From an uncultured bacterium (GTDB lineage Bacteria; Verrucomicrobiota; Lentisphaeria; Victivallales; UBA1829), in assembly GCA_902802585.1 (NCBI GenBank), contig CADCMR010000013.1:107861-171860 (forward strand): a DNA stretch of 64,000 nucleotides, given 5' to 3'. The notes beneath the pieces were generated by a model. That model was not told where the DNA came from, searched no databases, and saw nothing but the letters and a program-made list of their open reading frames with translations. Position numbers and translations under genes: made by a program. Shown piece by piece: positions 34,479 to 43,000 of this stretch; within the stretch, counting starts at the first letter, position 1, and every line of letters begins with the position of its first letter.

Positions 34479-35125
34479 GGGTTTTTCCTCCTTCCGCGGG
34501 CACGCGTTTTCTTCGCGGGCGTTTCAGGCGCGGATTCGTCCGGGATGAGTTCAGCGGACTTGAGCTCGGCTTCGATCGAGGCGATCTTGTCGCGGATTTC
34601 GGCGGCAAGCTCGAATTCCTCGCGCCGGACGGATTCGTCGAGCCCCTTGCGGAGGCGTTCGAGTTCGCGCCGGAGTCCGATGCGCTCGGAGACCGCCGGG
34701 TCCTGCCACTGCTCGACCGTTTCCGGCGGCGTCTTGCCGCAATGCACGCTGCCGTGCTGGTTCAGTTCGATATCCTCCAGCAGGAGCTGGCTGAACTGAT
34801 CGTAGCAGGCGGCGCATCCGACTTTCCCGTTCTTTTTGTACGCGTGCCAGCTCGCGCCGCAGATTTCGCATTGAAGGTCCTGGTCTTCCTCCTCCTGCGG
34901 CTTCGCAGGCTCGAACAGACCGGCGAGCTTCAGTTCGGCGCTGTTCGCGATCGCCTGCGTGAGGCGTTCGAGCATTTCGTGGAAATGCGAGTTTGCGCCT
35001 CCCTCCGCCAGGTTGCGTTTCTTCGCGCATTCCGGACAGATGTGGAGGGTGTTGGTCTCGCCGTTGACGATCTCCTGTATGTGAATGGTGGCGGGATTCG
35101 CCTTGCAGATCTGACATAACATCAT
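34475..35125 (-). CDS. mcsA: McsA-like zinc-finger protein with UvrB/UvrC motif
   Basis: 216 residues. There are CxxC pairs at about C4/C7 and C30/C33, a second set (CEICG and CAACY), and a C-terminal UVR motif (LRRELERLRKGLDESVRREEFELAAEIRDKI). McsA is the activator and partner of the arginine kinase McsB and in Bacillus sits in the CtsR operon. Here the partner lies directly downstream, but no ctsR or clpC is in the window. The ATG at 35125 follows GGAG by 7 nt. Confidence 0.87.
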   Translation of the reverse strand: MMLCQICKANPATIHIQEIVNGETNTLHICPECAKKRNLAEGGANSHFHEMLERLTQAIANSAELKLAGLFEPAKPQEEEDQDLQCEICGASWHAYKKNGKVGCAACYDQFSQLLLEDIELNQHGSVHCGKTPPETVEQWQDPAVSERIGLRRELERLRKGLDESVRREEFELAAEIRDKIASIEAELKSAELIPDESAPETPAKKTRARGRRKNP

Positions 35126-35172
35126 AGTTCTCTCCGTTTTCTTTCTGTGCAATAGCCATGGAGTCTGAAAAC

Positions 35173-35201
35173 AATGTATCACGCGGGAGGCAGGATTGCA
35201 A
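35173..35201 (-). promoter_or_regulatory. promoter of mcsA-mcsB-kinase operon
   Basis: On the minus strand: TTGCAA (35201-35196), 17-bp spacer ending TGA, TACATT (35178-35173). Confidence 0.6.
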
Positions 35202-35351
35202 ACCGCGGATCAAAAAAAGTCTGAAAAAGCCTCCGTCTTTTCCCCCGCCGGCGCGGACGCGCCGCATCCGCTCTCTTCCCCGCCCCGTTCCCGCCATTCC
35301 GCTCCGCACCGCGCGGCAGACCTCTTCCGCACCGAAAAACACGAAAATGAT

Positions 35352-35380
35352 TTGCATTTTTCGCGTGCGCATGATATAGT
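35352..35380 (+). promoter_or_regulatory. promoter of RNase P RNA
   Basis: TTGCAT (35352-35357), 17-bp spacer ending TGA, TATAGT (35375-35380). It predicts a start near 35387, where the RNase P P1 helix begins. Confidence 0.75.
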
Positions 35381-35386
35381 AGATGC

Positions 35387-35744
35387 GTGAACTGCAACGG
35401 CGGCCGCTTTGCTCTGCAAAGAGGAAAGTCCGGACTCCACAGGGCAGGAAGTCCTCCTTCAAGGGGGATGTCGCGGGGGCAACCCCGCGGGAAGGAAAGC
35501 GCAACAGAGAACAGACCGCCGGACGTTTTCGGACGTCCGGCAAGGGTGAAACGGCGGTGCAAGAGACCACCGGGCTCCGGAGCAATCCGGGCCGCATGGC
35601 AAGCCCCTTCCGGAGCAAGGCCAAATAGGGGACGATGCCGCTGCCCGCGGCGTTATCAGTTCCGGGTTCTGGCCGCTTAGACAGATGGTCGCCCCCGCGG
35701 AAACGCGGAGACAGAATCCGGCTTATGTTGCAGTTCGCTTTTTT
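35387..35744 (+). ncRNA. rnpB: RNase P RNA, bacterial type A
   Basis: The conserved cores are present in order: GAGGAAAGTCCGGACTCC, ACAGAGAACAGACCGCC, GGGTGAAACGGCGGTGCAAG, AAGGCCAAATAGGG, and TTAGACAGATGGTCGCC near the 3' end. The ends pair as P1 (GAACTGCAAC at 35389-35398 with GTTGCAGTTC at 35727-35736), followed by six T. This ribozyme removes tRNA 5' leaders. The next gene begins 16 bp after the T-run. Confidence 0.96.
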
Positions 35745-35759
35745 CGGGATCAAAACGCA

Positions 35760-36869
35760 ATGAAAATCGTATCGCTTATAACAGACCTTGATCCGGCGGG
35801 GGCGGAACGCATCCTGACCGATCTCGTGTGCAGCCTGATCGCCCGGGGGCATACGTGCGACGTGCTGTCCCTGATGGCTCCGCCGCGCGACGACTGCCTG
35901 GTGGACGCGCTTCAGACCGCCGGGGCGCGCGTAGCGTTTCTGAACGCCACCAAGCTCGACTTCTTCGTGCTGCCGTTCCTGGTGCGGTATGCGCTCCAGC
36001 GCCTGGAGCCGGAGATCGTCCATTCCCACATGATGCACGCCAATCTGCTGGCGCGTTTCGCGCTCGCCGGCAGCGGGATCCCGCTCGTGAACACGATCCA
36101 TATCGCCGACCGACGCCGCACGCAGGGGTTCTACTTCATGCTGGACCGCATGTCCGTGCGGCACGCGACCGCCCTGACCGCGGTCTCGAAGGCCGCCGCG
36201 CGGTTCCATTCCGCCGTCTGCCGTATCTCCCGGAGGAAATTCCGGGTGGTGTACAACGGCTGCGACGCCGTCGAGCCCGCCACGCCGGAGGAATGCCGCG
36301 ATTTCCGCAAATGGTGCATGATGGAGGACTGCACGAAGGTGATCGGTTCCGTGGGACGGCTCGACAGGCAGAAGGGCTACGACCTGCTGTTCGACCGCAT
36401 GAAGGCGTTGTCCGACCGCGTGCCGGAGGGCGAACGCTGGGGCGTCATCATCATCGGCGACGGTCCGGAACGCGACGACCTGGAACGCCGTGTGCGGGAG
36501 ATGAGCTTCCCGAACCTCACGTTCGCGCTGCCGGGGTATCGTTCGGACGCCCGCAGCCTCATGGCGGCGTTCGACGTCATGGTCGTCCCGTCCCGCTACG
36601 AAGGCTACGGTCTCACGCTCACCGAGGCGATGACACTCGGGCTTCCCGTGGTCACCTCCACCGCCGACTCCCTCCCTGAACTCTGCGAGCTGTACAAGGA
36701 CGGATTCGCGCAATGCATCAATTTCGACGACGACCCGGATGGAATCCGGCTGGCGAAGGCGCTGTCCGAAGCCGCCGCCGCGGGCCGTTCCAAGCCTTTC
36801 GTGCTGTGTTCCGTCGCGCACATGGTCGAAGAATACGAATCCATCTACAACGAACTGACAGGCAATTAA
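35760..36869 (+). CDS. glycosyltransferase family 4 protein
   Basis: 369 residues in two Rossmann-like halves. Motifs include DPAGAERILTDLV near the N-terminus, IGSVGRLDRQKGYDLL, and VPSRYEGYGLTLTEAM, the GT-B E-x7-E nucleotide-sugar site. It probably adds a sugar to a surface glycan precursor at the cytoplasmic membrane face. The ATG at 35760 is preferred. The longer frame would begin inside the rnpB 3' end. No strong ribosome site is seen. Confidence 0.85.
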   Translation: MKIVSLITDLDPAGAERILTDLVCSLIARGHTCDVLSLMAPPRDDCLVDALQTAGARVAFLNATKLDFFVLPFLVRYALQRLEPEIVHSHMMHANLLARFALAGSGIPLVNTIHIADRRRTQGFYFMLDRMSVRHATALTAVSKAAARFHSAVCRISRRKFRVVYNGCDAVEPATPEECRDFRKWCMMEDCTKVIGSVGRLDRQKGYDLLFDRMKALSDRVPEGERWGVIIIGDGPERDDLERRVREMSFPNLTFALPGYRSDARSLMAAFDVMVVPSRYEGYGLTLTEAMTLGLPVVTSTADSLPELCELYKDGFAQCINFDDDPDGIRLAKALSEAAAAGRSKPFVLCSVAHMVEEYESIYNELTGN

Positions 36870-36887
36870 GACAGGAGACACGCTCCC

Positions 36888-37514
36888 ATGCTTCAGATTC
36901 TCGCCGCCACCACGAACAAACACAAAATCCGCGAATTCCAGGCGATGCTCGACGCCTCCGCCGATTCCGGACGCGTCTGCATCATCTCGCCCGACACGAT
37001 CAAGGGCTTCCCCGAGATCGTCGAAAACGGCAACTCCTTCGAGGAAAACGCCCGCATCAAGGCGGGCCAGGCGGCGCGCTACGCCGACATGGCGGCGTTC
37101 GCCGACGATTCCGGGCTGGAGGTGAAGGCGCTGGGCGGCGCGCCGGGCATCTATTCCGCACGCTATGCCGGAGAGAACGCCTCCTACCCCGAAAAGATGG
37201 CGAAACTCCTCGCCGAGCTGAAAAACTTCGACGACCGCCGCGCCCGCTTCGTCTGCGTCATTGCGCTCGCCTACCGCGGCGACATCGTGGAGACGTTCCG
37301 AGGCGAAGTAAACGGCACGATCGCGCCGGAACCGCGCGGCGCCGAGGGGTTCGGCTACGACCCGATCTTCATCCCGGACGGCTATGACAGGACATTCGGC
37401 GAACTCGGCGAAGAGGTCAAGAGCAAGCTCAGCCACCGCGCCCGCGCGTTCGCTCTCGCAGCCGATTTCGTGCACCGCGAACTTCAGACCATGGACGACT
37501 TCGAGTTCGTATGA
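36888..37514 (+). CDS. rdgB: dITP/XTP pyrophosphatase (HAM1/RdgB family)
   Basis: 208 residues with the HAM1 motifs ATTNKHKIREF at the N-terminus, SFEENARIKA, FADDSGLEVKALGGAPGIYSARYAG and GFGYDPIFIPDG. It removes deaminated purine nucleotides (ITP, XTP) from the pool. It starts 18 bp after the glycosyltransferase, and its stop overlaps the next ATG, so the three genes are probably one unit. Confidence 0.93.
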   Translation: MLQILAATTNKHKIREFQAMLDASADSGRVCIISPDTIKGFPEIVENGNSFEENARIKAGQAARYADMAAFADDSGLEVKALGGAPGIYSARYAGENASYPEKMAKLLAELKNFDDRRARFVCVIALAYRGDIVETFRGEVNGTIAPEPRGAEGFGYDPIFIPDGYDRTFGELGEEVKSKLSHRARAFALAADFVHRELQTMDDFEFV

Positions 37515-38542
37515 TGAAACTGAGACTCCGCACCGCCTCATTTTTGTTCTGCTGCGCCGCCGTCCTCCTGACGGCGGGGCTGTTTCTGCTTCCCGCGCAT
37601 CTCGGCGCGAAGGACGCAAAGGAGGTCGAACTGAAGTTCGACGGACGCCCGAAGATCGGCGAGCCGTACGTGATTTCCGTGAACACGCGGCAGGTGCGGA
37701 CCTACCGGATGAAGCTGGTCGGGATCAGCAATCCGCCGCGCCGCCGCGAGACGCACGAAATCCACGCGGTCGGCGAGCTGGTCTACCAGTCGCTTGATCC
37801 GCTCGTGGTCCAGTTCAAGGTCGAGGCGCTGAACCAGATCGTCGACGGCGTGAAGACCGACTACGCCCCGCTCGCGGGCATGACCGCCATCGTCCGCACC
37901 TCCGGCGTGAACCTGCGTGACATCCCCCTCGGCACGGACGAGGACGCGGCGGAATCCGTGCTGGGCGGAGGCAGCGGTTCCGCCCCGGAGTCGTCCGGCG
38001 CGAAGCTGAAGACCACAAAGGAAATCCGCGAGATGCTCCCCGGCGCGCGCCGCCTGATCGCCTCCATGTTCTCCGCGCCGCTGGACCGCCCGGAGGACTA
38101 CCTCGGCAGGTCGCGCAAGGTCAAGCCGGGCGAAAAATGGACCGCCTCGGCGAAGCCGATGCTGGAGGCGATCAAGGCGAACGGGCTTGAACTCGCCGAA
38201 GACAAGGTCACGGCGACCGCGACCTACAACAACCCCTCGAAACTCCTGGAAGGGAATGTCTCCGCCCAGAACGTCTCTTTCCTTGCCGAATCCGCCACGA
38301 TCCCCGGCTATGACTTCAAGCTCGAAGTCCACTTCCAGTTCCCCGAGGACGGCGACGATCCGCCGTTCCGCGTCGAACGCTCCGCCACGGAGGTCGTGAA
38401 CCGCCCGATCCCGGAAGGCGTGCCCGGCTTTTCCGGGTCCGTGATGGACTGCGTGACGACCGTGCAGAGCGACCTCGCCATGGTCCGGAAATCCAAAATC
38501 AAGGCGAAGAAAAAGAACTGGTTCCTCACCCTCTTCGATTGA
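37511..38542 (+). CDS. secreted or periplasmic hypothetical protein
   Basis: 343 residues with a signal peptide (RLRTASFLFCCAAVLLTAGLFLLPA, about 5-30). The remainder is a soluble, mostly beta protein (VELKFDGRPKIGEPYVISVN) ending in a basic tail. I do not recognise the family. The start overlaps the rdgB stop by 4 bp. It may bind an envelope component, but nothing proves this. Confidence 0.75.
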   Translation: MMKLRLRTASFLFCCAAVLLTAGLFLLPAHLGAKDAKEVELKFDGRPKIGEPYVISVNTRQVRTYRMKLVGISNPPRRRETHEIHAVGELVYQSLDPLVVQFKVEALNQIVDGVKTDYAPLAGMTAIVRTSGVNLRDIPLGTDEDAAESVLGGGSGSAPESSGAKLKTTKEIREMLPGARRLIASMFSAPLDRPEDYLGRSRKVKPGEKWTASAKPMLEAIKANGLELAEDKVTATATYNNPSKLLEGNVSAQNVSFLAESATIPGYDFKLEVHFQFPEDGDDPPFRVERSATEVVNRPIPEGVPGFSGSVMDCVTTVQSDLAMVRKSKIKAKKKNWFLTLFD

Positions 38543-38608
38543 AAAACGACTCCACGCCGAGACCGGGATGCGGACAGAACGAATCGGGGAGAAAACAAAA
38601 AAGGAGGC

Positions 38609-39262
38609 TCAGTCGGCCTGGCCGGTCTCGACGCCGTGGCTGCGGCGCTTCATGGAGAGCAGTGCGAACCCGCCCGCGATGACTTCCCTCTGCACGATCA
38701 CGTCGTGCGGGACCCGCAGGCACACGTTCGCGAAGTTCCAGATCGCCTTCACGCCGCACTGCACGAGCTCGTCAGCGACCATCTGGGCGGTGGACGACGG
38801 CACGCAGATGATCCCGATGTCCGGCGGCGCGGGCGCCAGGTACTCGCGCATCTTCCGCACGTCCAGCACCTCGTGGGCGTGAATCAGCATCCCGTGCTTG
38901 CGGGAGTCGGCGTCGAAGACGTATGTGAACCGCAGACCATACTCCGCGAACTCCTCGTAGCCGAGCAGGGCGCTGCCGAGCGAGCCGGCGCCGACGAGGC
39001 ACGCCGTGGTGCGTTCGTCCCAGCCGAGGTACCGCCGGAGCGAGGCGATCAGCTCCGCCGTCCTGAAGCCGACGCCGGGCGTCCCCTGGATGCCGGTCAG
39101 CTCGAAGTCCTTCCGCACGATGATCGGGTCCAGCCCCATGTAGTCCGCCAGCTTGGACGTCGACACGAAGCCCTCGCCAGCCGCGTGCATGAGCATGAGC
39201 TTGTGCAGGTAGGTCGGGATGCGCCGGATGGCGGGGGTGTTCAGGACTTTGTGTTTTCCCAT
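38609..39262 (-). CDS. rex: redox-sensing transcriptional repressor Rex
   Basis: 217 residues. An N-terminal winged helix (IRRIPTYLHKLMLM ... STSKLADYMGLDPIIVRKDFE) precedes a Rossmann domain with LVGAGSLGSALLGYEEF and the motif GIICVPSSTAQMVAD. Rex senses the NADH/NAD+ ratio and represses fermentation and respiration genes when NADH is low. No Rex-type operator (TTGTGA-type palindrome) is obvious in its own promoter. Confidence 0.93.
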   Translation of the reverse strand: MGKHKVLNTPAIRRIPTYLHKLMLMHAAGEGFVSTSKLADYMGLDPIIVRKDFELTGIQGTPGVGFRTAELIASLRRYLGWDERTTACLVGAGSLGSALLGYEEFAEYGLRFTYVFDADSRKHGMLIHAHEVLDVRKMREYLAPAPPDIGIICVPSSTAQMVADELVQCGVKAIWNFANVCLRVPHDVIVQREVIAGGFALLSMKRRSHGVETGQAD

Positions 39263-39297
39263 GGCTGGCTCCGTTCTGGGGTTGCTTTATCCCGCTA

Positions 39298-39325
39298 ATA
39301 TACCACGTTTTCGCCCGAAATCAAG
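39298..39325 (-). promoter_or_regulatory. promoter of rex
   Basis: On the minus strand: TTGATT (39325-39320), 16-bp spacer ending TGG, TATATT (39303-39298). Confidence 0.65.
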
Positions 39326-39376
39326 TTTTCACGCCGTTTTTTCACGAAAACGCCTTCCCATCCCGGCGGTCCGTGC

Positions 39377-39405
39377 TTGACAAACCCTTCCTGCGCGTGT
39401 ATATT
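39377..39405 (+). promoter_or_regulatory. promoter of the riboflavin operon
   Basis: TTGACA (39377-39382), 17-bp spacer, TATATT (39400-39405), 11 of 12 consensus bases. Transcription should begin some 20 nt before the FMN aptamer. Confidence 0.85.
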
Positions 39406-39433
39406 ATAACTTGCATTTTTTTAACAGACACAT

Positions 39434-39599
39434 TGCAGTCATTCGGGGTTTGGTGAGAGTCCAGACCGGCGGTGATAGTCCGCGAACCGGCGCAGGCCGG
39501 CCGACGTGGTGGAATTCCACGACCGACGGTGAACGGACCGCACGTGCGCGCAGACGGCGCGGCGGGCGGCGAGGCAGTCCGGAAGAGAGAATCATTGCA
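39434..39599 (+). ncRNA. FMN riboswitch (RFN element)
   Basis: The RFN core sequences are visible: CGGGGTTTGGTGAGAGTCC, ACCGGCGGTGATAGTCCGCGA, GTGGTGGAATTCCACGACCGACGGTGAACGG and AGTCCGGAAGAGAGAAT. The ends pair as P1 (39434-39444 with 39589-39599, one mismatch). It binds FMN and shuts down riboflavin synthesis. I see no clear terminator between aptamer and the ribBA start, so control may act on translation through the GAGG at 39651. Confidence 0.92.
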
Positions 39600-39664
39600 G
39601 CGTCGCAGATGTTCTTTAGGCGAAAATCCCGATACCGCAGAACAAATTACGAGGTCAATCGAGA

Positions 39665-40855
39665 ATGGACAGCAGGTTCGACACCGTGGAAAGCGTCCTG
39701 GAGGACGTGCGCGCAGGTCGGCTCGTGATCGTCACGGACGACGAGAAACGCGAGAACGAAGGCGATCTGGTGTGCGCGGCGGAAAAGATCACGCCGGAAC
39801 ATGTGAATTTCATGATCACCCATGCGCGCGGACTGGTCTGCGCCCCCATCACCGAGGCGCGCGCGAAGGAGCTCGGCATCTACCGCGCGCCTTCCACCGA
39901 CCACTTCAAGACGGCGTTCACCGAGAGCGTCGACGTCCTGACCGGAACCACCGGCATCAGCGCAGCCGACCGCGCCGCCACCATCAAGGCGCTGCTTGAC
40001 CCGGCGGCGAAACGCGAGGACTTCGGCATCCCCGGGCACGTGTTCCCCATCGCGGCGCGTCCCGGCGGCGTGCTCCAGCGCACCGGGCACACGGAGGCGT
40101 CCGTGGACCTCGCGCGCCTCGCCGGGCTCCAGCCCGCGGCGGTCATCTGCGAGATCACGAAGGACGACGGCACGATGGCGCGCCTGGACGACCTTGCGGC
40201 GTTCAAGGAGAAATTCGGGCTGAAGCTCTGCTCAATCGCCTCCCTCATCGAATATCGCCGCAAAAAGGAAAAGCTCGTGGAGGAGGAACTCTGCGTGAAG
40301 CTCCCGACCGCGTACGGCGACTTCATGCTCCACATGTTCCGCTCCAAGCTCGACGGCGCGTGCCACCTGGCGCTGACCCACGGCGACGTCGCAGCGGCGA
40401 AGTCCGTGCTCGTCCGCATGCACAGCGAATGCCTCACGGGCGACGTCTTCGGCTCCATGCGCTGCGACTGCGGCGACCAGCTCCACACGGCGATGCGCAT
40501 GATCGCGCAGGAGGGCGCGGGCGTGCTCGTCTACCTCCGCCAGGAAGGACGCGGCATCGGTCTCGCGAACAAGCTCCGCGCGTACAAGCTCCAGGAGGAG
40601 GGCTGCGACACCGTCGAGGCGAACATCCGCCTCGGATTCCCGCCCGACCTCCGCGAATACGGCATCGGCGCGCAGATTCTGCTCGACCTCGGGGTGAAGC
40701 ACCTGCGCCTGCTCACGAACAACCCGATGAAGGTGGTCGGCATCGACGGCTACGGGCTCGTCATCGACGAACGCGTGCCCATCGTGATCGAGCCGGGCGA
40801 ATACAACAAACACTATCTGGACACGAAACGCGAGAAGATGGGGCATCTGATCTGA
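39665..40855 (+). CDS. ribBA: bifunctional 3,4-dihydroxy-2-butanone-4-phosphate synthase / GTP cyclohydrolase II
   Basis: 396 residues. The RibB half (about 1-200) has [18 protein letters not shown]. The RibA half (about 205-396) has the zinc site [20 protein letters not shown] and the catalytic [10 protein letters not shown]. It makes both early precursors of riboflavin, from ribulose-5-phosphate and GTP. Motifs of both halves are intact. It lies 65 bp behind an FMN riboswitch. Confidence 0.96.
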   Translation: MDSRFDTVESVLEDVRAGRLVIVTDDEKRENEGDLVCAAEKITPEHVNFMITHARGLVCAPITEARAKELGIYRAPSTDHFKTAFTESVDVLTGTTGISAADRAATIKALLDPAAKREDFGIPGHVFPIAARPGGVLQRTGHTEASVDLARLAGLQPAAVICEITKDDGTMARLDDLAAFKEKFGLKLCSIASLIEYRRKKEKLVEEELCVKLPTAYGDFMLHMFRSKLDGACHLALTHGDVAAAKSVLVRMHSECLTGDVFGSMRCDCGDQLHTAMRMIAQEGAGVLVYLRQEGRGIGLANKLRAYKLQEEGCDTVEANIRLGFPPDLREYGIGAQILLDLGVKHLRLLTNNPMKVVGIDGYGLVIDERVPIVIEPGEYNKHYLDTKREKMGHLI

Positions 40856-40923
40856 CCCCGCCGCTGCGAATGGAAACAAACTGAAACTACAACAAACTAT
40901 CACATACATCAGGAGAAACCATC

Positions 40924-41400
40924 ATGGCAAAAGACGAAATCACCGTACTGGAAGGCAACCTCAGCGCCGCCGGGCTCAAAATCGCCGTCGTGTGCGCACG
41001 CTTCAACGAATTCTTCGTCTCCAAGCTCTTCAGCGGCGCGGTCGACGCGATCGTCCGCCACGGCGGCAGTCGCGGAAACATCACCCAGGCATGGGTGCCG
41101 GGCTCCTTCGAGCTCCCGTTCGCCGTCTCCAAGCTCGCGAAGAGCGGCGGCTACGACGCCGTGATCGCACTCGGCGTGGTCATCCAGGGCGCCACCGCCC
41201 ACGCCTCCACCATCTACAGCCAGGTCTCGAAATCCCTCGCCCAGATCGGCATGGAGACCGGCGTCCCGGTCATCTACGGCGTCGTCACGGTCGAAAACAT
41301 CGAACAGGCGATCGAACGCTCCGGCACCAAGGCGGGCAATCGCGGCGCGGATGCGGCGGTCGCCGCGATCGAAATGGCGAACCTGAACAAGAAACTCTGA
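40924..41400 (+). CDS. ribH: 6,7-dimethyl-8-ribityllumazine synthase
   Basis: 158 residues with the lumazine synthase motifs VCARFNEFFVSKL, WVPGSFELPFAVSKL, ALGVVIQGATAHAS (phosphate site and catalytic His) and VPVIYGVVTVENIEQAIER. It joins the two riboflavin precursors. Sits 68 bp after ribBA with a GGAGA ribosome site. Confidence 0.95.
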   Translation: MAKDEITVLEGNLSAAGLKIAVVCARFNEFFVSKLFSGAVDAIVRHGGSRGNITQAWVPGSFELPFAVSKLAKSGGYDAVIALGVVIQGATAHASTIYSQVSKSLAQIGMETGVPVIYGVVTVENIEQAIERSGTKAGNRGADAAVAAIEMANLNKKL

Positions 41401-41454
41401 GGCGCCGCCCCGTTTTCCTTTCTCTCCAGAATCCAGCCCATCCCACGAATTGCT

Positions 41455-42018
41455 ATGAACACAGAATCTGATTTTGAACACGAAGCCGGAGACGACGCCC
41501 CGGGAAAACACGCCGCGAACGGCAAAAAAACGCATCAGCAGCATTTCCAGCCGCACCAGCACTTCAAACGCCTTGGCCGCGAGCTCGCGATGCAGTACCT
41601 TTTCGAATGCGACATCCGGGACAGCGTGACCGAACCGAACACGATGGAGGATTTCTGGGCGCAGGCCGAGGAGTCCGGCGAGTTCACCGACGCACGCGTC
41701 TTCCGCCGCGCCAGGGCATACGCCGAAAACCTGATCGCCAACGCGCAGGCGAACGACGACGCGATCACGGACTACCTTGTCAAGTTCTCCGAAAAATGGG
41801 ACGTGGAACGCATGTCCGCCGTGGACCGCAACATCATGAAGGTGGCGGTCGCGGAGATGCTGTACAGTCCGGAGATCCCGCATGTGGTGAGCATCGACGA
41901 GGCAATCGAGATCGCGAAGGACTTCAGCGACGAGAAATCGGGCGTCTTCATCAACGGCATCCTGAACGGCATCAAGAACGACATCGAAAAGAAGTCCGCG
42001 GGCGGAAAAACGGAGTAA
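41455..42018 (+). CDS. nusB: transcription antitermination factor NusB
   Basis: 187 residues, longer than the usual 140 because of a charged, His/Gln-rich N-terminal extension of about 40. The NusB core starts at RLGRELAMQYLFECD and ends in PHVVSIDEAIEIAKDFSDEKSGVFINGILNGI. NusB acts with NusE on boxA RNA in rRNA transcription. It often follows ribH. Ends 6 bp before ftsY. Confidence 0.92.
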   Translation: MNTESDFEHEAGDDAPGKHAANGKKTHQQHFQPHQHFKRLGRELAMQYLFECDIRDSVTEPNTMEDFWAQAEESGEFTDARVFRRARAYAENLIANAQANDDAITDYLVKFSEKWDVERMSAVDRNIMKVAVAEMLYSPEIPHVVSIDEAIEIAKDFSDEKSGVFINGILNGIKNDIEKKSAGGKTE

Positions 42019-42024
42019 CGGAGC

Positions 42025-42972
42025 ATGTTTTCCATTTTCTCCAAATTCAAAAACGGCCTCCAGAAGACCGCGGTCGCCGTCAACCGGAAAATCGCCGGAC
42101 TGTTCACCGGGAACAAGGAGTGGACCGAGGAGGACTTCGCCGAACTGGAAAAGACCCTCATCGGCACCGACCTCGGCATGTCCGCATCACGCACCATCGT
42201 GCAGAACATCCGCGAACGCTACAAGCTCGGCGAGCTGAAGTCGTCCGACGACATCTCCCGCGTGGCGGCCGCCGAACTGAAAAAGATCCTCTCCGAGGGC
42301 GCGCGCCCCATGCGGAAGAACCCGGACGGCGTGACCGTGCTCCTTTTCGTCGGCGTGAACGGAAGCGGCAAGACCACCACCATCGGCAAGCTCGCCGCCG
42401 CGCTCACACAGGACGGCAACCGCGTCATGCTCGGCGCGTGCGACACCTTCCGCGCGGCGGCCGTCGAACAGCTCACGCTGTGGGCGGAGCGCACTGGCAG
42501 CCAGATCGTCGCGGCGAAACAGGGCGCGGACCCCGCGTCCGTGGCGTTCGACGCCGTGAAATCCGCCGTCGCGAAGGACGTGGACTACCTGCTCATCGAC
42601 ACCGCCGGACGCCAGCAGAACCGCAAGAACCTGATGGACGAGCTGGCAAAAGTCACGCGCATCATCAACAAGGTTCTGCCCGGAGCGCCCCACGAAACTA
42701 TCCTCACCATCGACGCCAGCCACGGCAGCAATTCCATCACGCAGGCGCGCGAGTTCGCCTCAATCTCCGGCGCATCCGCCATGGTCCTCACCAAAATGGA
42801 CGGCACCGGAAAAGGCGGGGCCGCCTGCGCCGCGCAGCGCGAATTCGGGCTGCCCATCCTCTTCGTCGGACTCGGCGAACAGCCGGACGATCTGCAGGTC
42901 TTCGACCCGGAGACCTATGCAAACGCGATCTTCCCGCCGGACGCCGGCGCCGGGACGGAATCCGAACCGTAA
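42025..42972 (+). CDS. ftsY: signal recognition particle receptor FtsY
   Basis: 315 residues forming the NG GTPase: helical N domain, P-loop GVNGSGKTTTIGKLA, DTFRAAAVEQL, DTAGRQQNRKNLMDEL, TKMDGTGKGG and FVGLGEQPDDLQ. It docks SRP-ribosome complexes at the membrane. The acidic A domain is nearly absent, as in many bacteria other than E. coli. Confidence 0.95.
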   Translation: MFSIFSKFKNGLQKTAVAVNRKIAGLFTGNKEWTEEDFAELEKTLIGTDLGMSASRTIVQNIRERYKLGELKSSDDISRVAAAELKKILSEGARPMRKNPDGVTVLLFVGVNGSGKTTTIGKLAAALTQDGNRVMLGACDTFRAAAVEQLTLWAERTGSQIVAAKQGADPASVAFDAVKSAVAKDVDYLLIDTAGRQQNRKNLMDELAKVTRIINKVLPGAPHETILTIDASHGSNSITQAREFASISGASAMVLTKMDGTGKGGAACAAQREFGLPILFVGLGEQPDDLQVFDPETYANAIFPPDAGAGTESEP

Positions 42973-43000
42973 CACCAAGCCGGAACCACGGAGCAAACTT

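Noticed and set aside
34551..37619. 1022-codon frame across rnpB, the glycosyltransferase and rdgB
   Set aside because: It is antisense to a certain ncRNA and three plausible genes.
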